From contig NZIK01000076.1 of assembly GCA_002691625.1 (NCBI GenBank), positions 2,308 through 36,955 of the forward strand: a stretch of DNA of 34,648 nt, read 5' to 3'. Every line of letters begins with the position of its first letter. The stretch's first letter is position 1. The notes beneath the pieces were generated by a model. The model was not told the DNA's origin. It did no database searches and saw nothing but the letters and a program-made list of their open reading frames with translations. Positions 27,616 to 33,699 of the stretch are shown one piece after another. Source of the DNA: Alteromonadaceae bacterium (GTDB lineage: Bacteria > Pseudomonadota > Gammaproteobacteria > Enterobacterales > Alteromonadaceae). The translations under genes and the position numbers were made by a program.

Positions 27616-28281
27616 ATGCGAATACTTCTTGTTGAAGATGACCAGCCGCTCTCGGCCGCGCTGAGTAAATCGCTGCGGGACGCCAGTTATGTGGTGGACT
27701 GTGTTTATCGCGGCAGTGAGGCGCTGGCAATGCTGGCGGCAGAGCAAACCGATATTGTAATCCTCGATCTTGGCCTGCCGGATATGGATGGGCTTGAAGT
27801 GCTGCGCCAGATTCGCCACAAAGTGAAAGACATGCCGGTGATCATCCTGACTGCCCGGGATGAAGTGACCGATAAAATCCTTGGCTTAGACGCTGGTGCT
27901 GATGATTATTTGCCCAAGCCTTTTGATATGGACGAACTGTTTGCCCGTTTGCGTGTCCTTGAGCGTCGTTTAGGTACGGCCAGTACTGCCATGGTAAAAA
28001 TTGGTGAGGTGGCCTTAAATACACAAACGCTGGAGCTGAGCGTGGCCGGAGAAGCCGTTTCGCTGCCTCGACGGGAGCTGATGTTATTAAAGGTGTTAAT
28101 GGAAAACGGCGGCCGTATTCAGCCCAAACAAAAACTGGAGTCACGGTTATATGAATGGGGCGACGAAGTCTCAAGCAATACTATCGAAGTGCACATCCAC
28201 CATTTGCGTAAAAAGCTGCCGGAGAACTTTATCAAAACCATTCGTGGTGTAGGCTACAGTATCCCTGTTAACGGAGCCTGA
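27616..28281 (+). CDS. QseB/PmrA-like OmpR-family response regulator
   Basis: The 221-residue regulator has receiver pocket Glu7-Asp8-Asp9, phospho-acceptor Asp51 (VILDLGLPDMDG) and Lys in DYLPKPFD. Its winged helix (about 125-218) carries SNTIEVHIHHLRKKL, the recognition-helix type seen in PmrA, QseB and relatives, and ends IKTIRGVGYSIP. ATG 27616 has no strong ribosome binding site. A matching direct-repeat box lies 34-66 bp upstream. It is the first gene of a tight five-gene operon (kinase, cupredoxin-like, FTR1-like, beta-barrel candidate). Confidence 0.93.
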   Translation: MRILLVEDDQPLSAALSKSLRDASYVVDCVYRGSEALAMLAAEQTDIVILDLGLPDMDGLEVLRQIRHKVKDMPVIILTARDEVTDKILGLDAGADDYLPKPFDMDELFARLRVLERRLGTASTAMVKIGEVALNTQTLELSVAGEAVSLPRRELMLLKVLMENGGRIQPKQKLESRLYEWGDEVSSNTIEVHIHHLRKKLPENFIKTIRGVGYSIPVNGA

Positions 28282-28284
28282 CGA

Positions 28285-29586
28285 TTGCACTCAATACGGC
28301 GCACGATAACGCTGGTGCTTATCAGCTCGCTGATCCTGGTGATTTTCAGTGCTGCGATCCATGGTTATCGCGCAGCGCTGTCGATGTCGTCGCGGTTTAT
28401 GGATCAGGAGCTAACTACTCTGTTGTATTCGGTAGCACTGAGCAATGGTCAGCAAATGGATGGCTTCGGTAGTAGTGAACTGGTGTATCAGATCTGGCGC
28501 GACGGTACACTTATCACCGACTCGCCCAATCAGCCAGATGAGCCGCTCACCATTGGCGCGGATGGCTTTTCCGAACAAAATTTTGATGGCCGGCGCTGGC
28601 GGGTTTATAAACAGACTCTGACAGACGGTACTACAGTTATCGTTGGGCAGCCGTTACAAAGCCGCGTGGGGTTAACCGATGCTTTAACGGTATCGGTCAT
28701 TATGCCGTTTATTTATGCGGTACCGATATTGGCGCTTATCGTCTTCATATCGGTGAGTCTGGGGTTAAAGCCCCTTAAGTTACTGTCATCAAAACTGTCT
28801 AACCGCCAGGGCAAGGATTTGTCGCCGGTGTCTTTGCCCCAGGTGCCGACTGAAATGCAGCCGGTGATGGACACCCTTAACACCATGTTCCTGCGCCTTA
28901 ATGAAGCCTTTGAGCGCGAACAGCAGTTTGCTTCCAATGCCGCCCACGAGCTGCGCACACCACTGAGCGTAATGAAAATTAACCTGCATAATCTGGCCAA
29001 AGAGCGCCATGACGATGCGGGTAAACTGCAAGCCATACAGCAGGACACCGATCGAATGATCCACGTGGTGAATCAGATTTTACTGCTAAGCCGCACCAGT
29101 CCGGAGATGTTTCACCTACAACTGAGTAAGGTAGATGCTTTCGTTGTGGCGCAAAATGTGATTGCTGACATTTACAGTAAAATCGACAGTAAACATCAGG
29201 ACATCAGCCTCGAGGGCGACAGCGCGTTTTTAATGAGTACTGAGTTTACCCTTTACACGATGCTCCAAAACCTGATTGCCAACGCCAGTGCCTATTCACC
29301 GGAGGGTGCAGCCATTCAGGTAACGGTGTTGAACAAAAACGAGCAGGTATGCGTGATGGTGGAAGACTCCGGACCTGGTATTGCGCCTCAGGAACGGCCC
29401 CGCGTGCTACAGCGGTTTTATCGCGATCAGAAAGATGAAAAGTACAAGTCAACGGGCAGCGGCCTGGGACTGGCCATTGTTGGTCAGATTATTACCTTGC
29501 ATCATGGCACTATTGCCCTCGGTGATTCTGCGCTGGGAGGCTTAAAAGTGGCGGTGAGTTTACCTTTTGAGGTAACTGAGTCATGA
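28285..29586 (+). CDS. QseC-like sensor histidine kinase
   Basis: The 433-residue kinase has transmembrane helices at about 8-26 and 134-160 around a ~105-residue periplasmic domain of the QseC/two-component-sensor N-terminal type (YQIWRDGTLITDSPN). The H box is NAAHELRTPLSVMK with His221. N (LIANASAYSPEG), G1 (VEDSGPGIAP) and G2 (GSGLGLAIVGQ) boxes are intact. The start is TTG 28285, with GGAG 8 bp upstream, 3 bp after the regulator stop. No iron-binding ExxE motif like that of Salmonella PmrB is seen in the sensor domain. Its stop overlaps the next ATG (ATGA). Confidence 0.92.
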   Translation: MHSIRRTITLVLISSLILVIFSAAIHGYRAALSMSSRFMDQELTTLLYSVALSNGQQMDGFGSSELVYQIWRDGTLITDSPNQPDEPLTIGADGFSEQNFDGRRWRVYKQTLTDGTTVIVGQPLQSRVGLTDALTVSVIMPFIYAVPILALIVFISVSLGLKPLKLLSSKLSNRQGKDLSPVSLPQVPTEMQPVMDTLNTMFLRLNEAFEREQQFASNAAHELRTPLSVMKINLHNLAKERHDDAGKLQAIQQDTDRMIHVVNQILLLSRTSPEMFHLQLSKVDAFVVAQNVIADIYSKIDSKHQDISLEGDSAFLMSTEFTLYTMLQNLIANASAYSPEGAAIQVTVLNKNEQVCVMVEDSGPGIAPQERPRVLQRFYRDQKDEKYKSTGSGLGLAIVGQIITLHHGTIALGDSALGGLKVAVSLPFEVTES

Positions 29587-29939
29587 AGCTGATTCTGCAA
29601 ACCATAACGCTAACCCTGTTAACGCTGGCGCCATTGCATGCGTTGGCAGCGCTGCCAGAAGTGGTTATCGAAATTCGTGATCATCTGTTTATTCCGCAAA
29701 CCGTGCGCATTCCGGAAGGTAAGAAAGTGCGTCTGGTATTTATTAACCATGATCCCTCGCCAGAGGAAATTGATAGTTTTGATCTTAACCGCGAGAAGGT
29801 GATTTTTGGCCACAGCAAAGGCACTATTTTCGTTGGCCCATTGCCAAATGGCCGCTATAAGTTTTTTGGTGAGTTGCACCCGAATTCCGCTGTGGGCTAT
29901 GTCATTGTAGGCGACAAGGAGGCAACGGATGCTGATTAA
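29583..29939 (+). CDS. Periplasmic cupredoxin-fold protein (FtrB-like)
   Basis: The 118-residue product has a signal peptide (MKLILQTITLTLLTLAPLHALA). The body matches the cupredoxin_1 pattern: HLFIPQTVRIPEGKKVRLVF, NHDPSPEEIDS, EKVIFGHSKG, GPLPNGRYKFFGELHP. His56, His77 and His99 are possible metal ligands, but there is no Cys and no Met after the signal, so a classic type-1 copper site is absent. FtrB proteins with this fold work beside FTR1 permeases in ferrous iron uptake. It overlaps the kinase by 4 bp and the FTR1-like gene by 11 bp. Confidence 0.85.
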   Translation: MKLILQTITLTLLTLAPLHALAALPEVVIEIRDHLFIPQTVRIPEGKKVRLVFINHDPSPEEIDSFDLNREKVIFGHSKGTIFVGPLPNGRYKFFGELHPNSAVGYVIVGDKEATDAD

Positions 29940-30696
29940 TACCGTGATCCTGTTTATTCGTGACACTCTGCCGGTATTCTTGTTGTTCAGTTTTTTACTG
30001 GCGCAACAGGGGGGAAGTGCGCGTCATCTGCTTGGCGGTACGCTGGTGGGTTTTCTGATGGCTGTGGGATTGTATTTCAATTTATCCGTCGTTTCTGAAT
30101 GGTTTGAGGGGGGCGGTCTGGAGCTCATTAAAACGCTGGTGCTGGTTGTTATGCTAAGCGGGTTGGGAGAGTTTGTCCGCCGGCAATATCAGGGCAATAC
30201 CTCTTCAACGCAGTGGTTAAGTGCCTTGCTGATGGTTGGCATTACGTTTATTAACGTGATCCATTTTATTATTTATTTACTTGCCTATTGGTCGGCATCC
30301 GATGCCGGTGCGTCACTCATTCTGGGCAATGTCATTGGGCTTGGGATCAGCCTGAGCGTGGGGGTACTGCTCTATGTCGCAGTCGCTGCAATTCGCGTCA
30401 GAGTGATTAAGTTCGCGGTTCTGATCCTCTTCTTTGCTGGTCAGATTGCTGGCATCGCGATGTTGCTGGAACAAATAAATTTGCTGCCAAATCAGCGTCG
30501 GTTATGGGATACCTCAGGCTGGGTGGCGGATGACAGTGAGTATGGTCACTTTCTCAATGTGTTAATCGGGTACGAAGCTACGCCGACGGGAGCTTATATG
30601 TTGATTTACGTGGCTTCGATACTGTTTCCGGTTGTGTATTGTTACTTATGTTCGTTACTGGTTGGTAAGCGTCAGCTAACCGGGGAGTTAAGATGA
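29929..30696 (+). CDS. Divergent FTR1-family permease lacking REXXE motifs
   Basis: The 255-residue product has about seven hydrophobic helices. The C-terminal part, RLWDTSGWVADDSEYGHFLNVLIGYEATPTG split around residues 184-215, matches EfeU/FTR1 proteins well, and the N-terminal helix VILFIRDTLPVFLLFSFLL aligns with the usual REGLE-containing helix. Here the motif reads R-D-T-L-P, so both iron-binding glutamates are missing; the second REXXE helix equivalent (INVIHFIIYLLAYW) also has none. Iron transport by the classic mechanism is therefore doubtful. Start and stop overlap both neighbours (11 bp and 4 bp). Confidence 0.82.
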   Translation: MLINTVILFIRDTLPVFLLFSFLLAQQGGSARHLLGGTLVGFLMAVGLYFNLSVVSEWFEGGGLELIKTLVLVVMLSGLGEFVRRQYQGNTSSTQWLSALLMVGITFINVIHFIIYLLAYWSASDAGASLILGNVIGLGISLSVGVLLYVAVAAIRVRVIKFAVLILFFAGQIAGIAMLLEQINLLPNQRRLWDTSGWVADDSEYGHFLNVLIGYEATPTGAYMLIYVASILFPVVYCYLCSLLVGKRQLTGELR

Positions 30697-31391
30697 GATT
30701 ATATCTGGTTATAGCCCTGTTACTGGTTTTGCCGGGCAAGGTGTGGGCCGACAATTTTACCGTCGACAGGGTTTATCATCCCTATGTTTTACCCTTTGAG
30801 CGTGAAGTCGAATGGCGCCTGACCTCTCGCCAGAGTGAGGAAGACGGCAATATTCTGATGCAGCGGATTTCGTTTGGTCATGCGTTGTCTGAATACACTA
30901 TTCTGGAGGCCTATATTGTTGGCTCTCGTGATGACACCGGCAATTTCGGTGTGGCTGGTTACGAGCTGGAGTTGCGTTCGATGCTTACCGAGCAAGGGCA
31001 ATACTGGGCTGATTGGGGGCTGTTGTTTGAATTGGAAAAACAAAATGCCAGTAACGATTGGGAGTTTAAGGGCGGTGTGCTCACCGAAAAAGAACTGGGG
31101 CGCTTTAGCTTAACTACCAACGTGCTGTTGGTGTACGAATGGGGAGACACCATCGAGTCTGAGTTTGAAAGCGAGTTTAAAATGAAATTTCGCTATCGCT
31201 GGATCCCGGAAATTCAGCCGGCTGTGGAGTTTTATGCCGCGGAGGACTTTATTGGTGTAGGTCCGGCCTTTATGGGGATAAAGCGCTTCGATAAACAAAA
31301 GCAACTTAAATGGGAGCTGGCTTTTATTGCCGGACTCAACGGTGACAGCAAAGACCATACACTGCGTATGGCCATGGAATACGAATTTTAG
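30693..31391 (+). CDS. Outer-membrane beta-barrel candidate, last gene of the FTR1-like operon
   Basis: The 232-residue product has a signal peptide (MRLYLVIALLLVLPGKVWA). The rest shows alternating strands rich in Trp, Tyr, Phe, Glu and Lys, and ends TLRMAMEYEF, a C-terminal Phe typical of BamA-assembled barrels. At about 212 mature residues it could form an 8-10-stranded barrel. The family was not recognised. The 4-bp overlap with the permease gene (ATGA) makes it part of the same transcript and probably the same envelope process. Confidence 0.8.
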   Translation: MRLYLVIALLLVLPGKVWADNFTVDRVYHPYVLPFEREVEWRLTSRQSEEDGNILMQRISFGHALSEYTILEAYIVGSRDDTGNFGVAGYELELRSMLTEQGQYWADWGLLFELEKQNASNDWEFKGGVLTEKELGRFSLTTNVLLVYEWGDTIESEFESEFKMKFRYRWIPEIQPAVEFYAAEDFIGVGPAFMGIKRFDKQKQLKWELAFIAGLNGDSKDHTLRMAMEYEF

Positions 31392-31791
31392 TAAATCGCT
31401 ACACCCTTGATGTATATCGTCGGTACGCTACTGGCAATGGTGTTTGGCTGGCTGTCTTGGGCGGCCAGGCTCCCGCCAGATGCGTGGCAATGCCTGAAAA
31501 TAGCCGCTTGAGTTAGCCAGACTGTAGTGCGCAAAATATAAAGTGTACCGTCATCCATACCGGTAAACCCCAATTGCAATGCCAACATCTCTTGTGGCGT
31601 GCTGCACTGATGGTTGCTCCTGACCATTACTGTATACGCAGCCTGACTTAGTTTATGGTTAAAGAGGTGTTCACCTGAGTTGGCCAGAAATTGCTCGAGG
31701 CGCTAAACGATCAGTGAAATTCAACTCTTTGTCATTATTAACGAGTATCAACTTGCCACTATAAATAGCTAAATACCATAGGTACTGCATC
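31392..31791. other. Intergenic region without a convincing gene
   Basis: This stretch of about 400 bp lies between the five-gene operon and the small ORF/solute-binding gene. No terminator with a T-run and no clear promoter were found. A minus-strand frame is open from 31702 to TAA at 31388-31390 (104 codons; ATG only at 31627, giving 79 residues), but it has no ribosome binding site, no recognisable motif and mixed codon use. It may be a remnant of a lost gene or chance. Confidence 0.4.
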
Positions 31792-31923
31792 ATGGGGAAA
31801 CAGTCCGCACGTTATATTGGCGTTAGCGTGCAGAGAGGCCCTGAGGTATACTCTGAGATGGTTTTCAGGCGGCATAAGGTCGCTTTGGCAGATGAGGCAG
31901 AAAAATTAGCACAATGCGGTTAA
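31792..31923 (+). CDS. Possible small protein (43 aa) overlapping the solute-binding gene
   Basis: ATG 31792 opens 43 codons to TAA 31921-31923. The product is basic and hydrophilic (MGKQSARYIGVSVQRGPEVY, then FRRHKVALADEAEKLAQCG) and reads like a natural protein. Its end overlaps the start of the solute-binding gene by 10 bp, so it could couple translation to that gene, which lacks a strong ribosome binding site of its own. The upstream signal (AGGTAC) is weak. Not recognised. Confidence 0.3.
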   Translation: MGKQSARYIGVSVQRGPEVYSEMVFRRHKVALADEAEKLAQCG

Positions 31924-32708
31924 TTTCCTATTGCATACTCTTACTTCTAAGCAGTGTATTCTCTGCCGGTCGTGCAGTGGCCTTACCGCCGACGCAAGAG
32001 ATCATCTTTGCGATTAATTCGCCCGGCTCACCGCCCTATCTGTATTTTGATTCGCAAAGTCAGTCCTATCAGGGCGTGGTTGTGGACTTTTTTAACAGCT
32101 TTGCCGACAAGGCAAACCTGCGGGTCACTTACCTTGATTCCAGCCGCGCCCGCAACGAGTTATTCCTGCGCCAGGGGAAGGCCGATATGTTTCTTTCTGG
32201 TGAGGAATGGCTGGACGACCCCAAGGGATTTATCTTCAGCAATCCGCTGCTACAGCATGATAGCTATCTTTACGCAACAGCCGCTTTTGACGGGCCATTC
32301 GAGTTAGCTGAGAGTAGCGGAGAGTTGGTTTGTACCCGCCTTGGGTTTAAATATCCGGTGTTACAGACGGCTTTTGAAAGTGAACAGCACCCACTGATTC
32401 GCGTAAACTCGGCCAGCCAGACACTGATGGCGCTTATGCTCACCAAAGGCCGTTGTGATTATGCCATTATGAGCGAACAAAACGCGTTGTCGGTGCTCAA
32501 TAAACGCCAATTCTGCGACAATGAGTTTTATCAGTCTCCCAATGTGATCAGCAGTGTTGATCTGGTGTTTGTCCTCCGGCCAGGAAGGCAAGATCTGCTG
32601 CCAGTCATCAATCAATATATGGCCAGTTATATCAACAATGGCCAACTCGCCAATTCCATTGAACGCCATTCCGGTGTCCACACATTTCCCAAGTTGCTCT
32701 GTGATTAA
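31914..32708 (+). CDS. Periplasmic solute-binding protein, SBP_bac_3-like
   Basis: The 264-residue product has a signal peptide (MRLISYCILLLLSSVFSAGRAVA) followed by a type II periplasmic-binding fold: EIIFAINSPGSPPYLYFDSQSQSYQGVVVDFF, then RNELFLRQGKADMFLSGEEW and YAIMSEQNALSVL. This is the amino-acid-type SBP_bac_3 pattern, in which the short form often acts without an ABC transporter or feeds a sensor. No transporter genes are adjacent. Three Cys in the mature part (about 143, 182, 200) could form a disulfide. The start lies inside the end of the small ORF at 31792. Confidence 0.82.
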   Translation: MRLISYCILLLLSSVFSAGRAVALPPTQEIIFAINSPGSPPYLYFDSQSQSYQGVVVDFFNSFADKANLRVTYLDSSRARNELFLRQGKADMFLSGEEWLDDPKGFIFSNPLLQHDSYLYATAAFDGPFELAESSGELVCTRLGFKYPVLQTAFESEQHPLIRVNSASQTLMALMLTKGRCDYAIMSEQNALSVLNKRQFCDNEFYQSPNVISSVDLVFVLRPGRQDLLPVINQYMASYINNGQLANSIERHSGVHTFPKLLCD

Positions 32709-32893
32709 AAGTCCGGCATCGCGGATTGAGTTTGTCGCTTAATTTGCGTGGAACTGCAGAGCTCGTCAGCAGTTTTAGCCGGATTCGGATGGCTAACCCG
32801 TTGGTGTTATATAAAAAGAGCCAAGGCAAACCCGCTGATTTTTATTGGTGAGACAAGCTTTTAAGGAGATCCGGATAACGTAGACGTTTCCGG

Positions 32894-32925
32894 AGTGCCC
32901 AAAAATCTGTAGATTTTTGGGCACT
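32894..32925. repeat. 32-bp near-perfect palindrome
   Basis: Two 15-bp arms (AGTGCCCAAAAATCT and its exact reverse complement) flank a 2-bp centre (GT). In RNA it would form a 14-bp stem with a TGTA loop. No T-run follows it. It ends inside the first half-site of the box at 32924. It could terminate the upstream transcript or be a dimeric operator. Confidence 0.8.
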
Positions 32926-32956
32926 TAAGGTTCGCTTAATATTGACAGTTCATAAT
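32924..32956 (+). promoter_or_regulatory. PmrA/QseB-type direct-repeat box and -10 element before the haemolysin-family gene
   Basis: CTTAAG (32924-32929), 5 bp, CTTAAT (32935-32940), then 10 bp to CATAAT (32951-32956). Half-site sequence, 5-bp spacing and distance to the -10-like hexamer equal those at 27550-27582. It lies 33-65 bp before ATG 32989, a distance that also matches. Confidence 0.72.
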
Positions 32957-32988
32957 TTCGCTCAACAGTCACCCAATGAGACGAAGTT

Positions 32989-33699
32989 ATGTTGAGTACC
33001 ATCCAACCTGTTTCAGAACAATTATCACGCCTGCGTGTTCCGCGTAAAGGCTCGACTGTGGTGCCTGCTGCCAGCTTACCAAGCTTACAGGTAGTCAATC
33101 AGCAAAGCACAAAGAGAAAAACCATTGAAAACCATATTGCTAAAGGCTTTAACCAGGCCTATCAGGCAGACATTACCGAATTTATGCCCGTGCTGATTGC
33201 CCTCGGAGGTAACAACATCGAAGCCGCACTGGGCATTCGTACCGGCAATGAAAAAATGTTTGTGGAAACCTATTTCCCTGACTCTTTGGAGCAGGCACTA
33301 AGCGATAATGGCATCCATTGTCCGCGCCATCGACTGGCCGAAATCGGTAATCTCTACAGCAAATCTTCCCGCTATACCATGCCGTTGTTATTGCTCACCG
33401 CCATGGGATTATTTCAGCAGCATATTTCAGTATTGGTGTTTACTGCCACTACCCGACTACAAAGAATGATGGAACATGGCGGCCTGGCTCTGCATTACCT
33501 TACAGACGCCGATGAAACCCGGTTAGGTGAGCCAAAACAAAATTGGGGTACCTATTACCAAACAGGACCTAAAGTCGTGGCAGCCAAGGTCGCCGATATT
33601 ATTCAGTTAACCCTGGACAACCCGAAATTACGCACCGGCTATGAGCAGTTTGCGCCTCTGGCTCCGGCGTTCTCGGCACAATTGGGAGCACAGTTATGA
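32989..33699 (+). CDS. Thermostable haemolysin family protein
   Basis: The 236-residue protein has the T_hemolysin core (about residues 45-200): IAKGFNQAYQADITEFMPVLIALGG split by AALGIRTGNEKMFVETYF, then RLAEIGNLYSKSS, ISVLVFTATTRLQRMMEHGG and NWGTYYQTGPKVVAAKV. No signal peptide is seen. The family is named for Vibrio thermostable haemolysin, but I recall it being grouped with GNAT-like acyltransferases, so an enzymatic role is plausible. Its stop overlaps the ligase start (ATGA). A palindrome and a regulator box precede it. Confidence 0.85.
   Translation: MLSTIQPVSEQLSRLRVPRKGSTVVPAASLPSLQVVNQQSTKRKTIENHIAKGFNQAYQADITEFMPVLIALGGNNIEAALGIRTGNEKMFVETYFPDSLEQALSDNGIHCPRHRLAEIGNLYSKSSRYTMPLLLLTAMGLFQQHISVLVFTATTRLQRMMEHGGLALHYLTDADETRLGEPKQNWGTYYQTGPKVVAAKVADIIQLTLDNPKLRTGYEQFAPLAPAFSAQLGAQL

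Noticed and set aside
31647..31663. CTTAGT-N5-GTTAAA as a third PmrA/QseB-type box before the solute-binding gene
   Set aside because: Both half-sites deviate and there is no -10-like hexamer at the spacing seen in the two good boxes.
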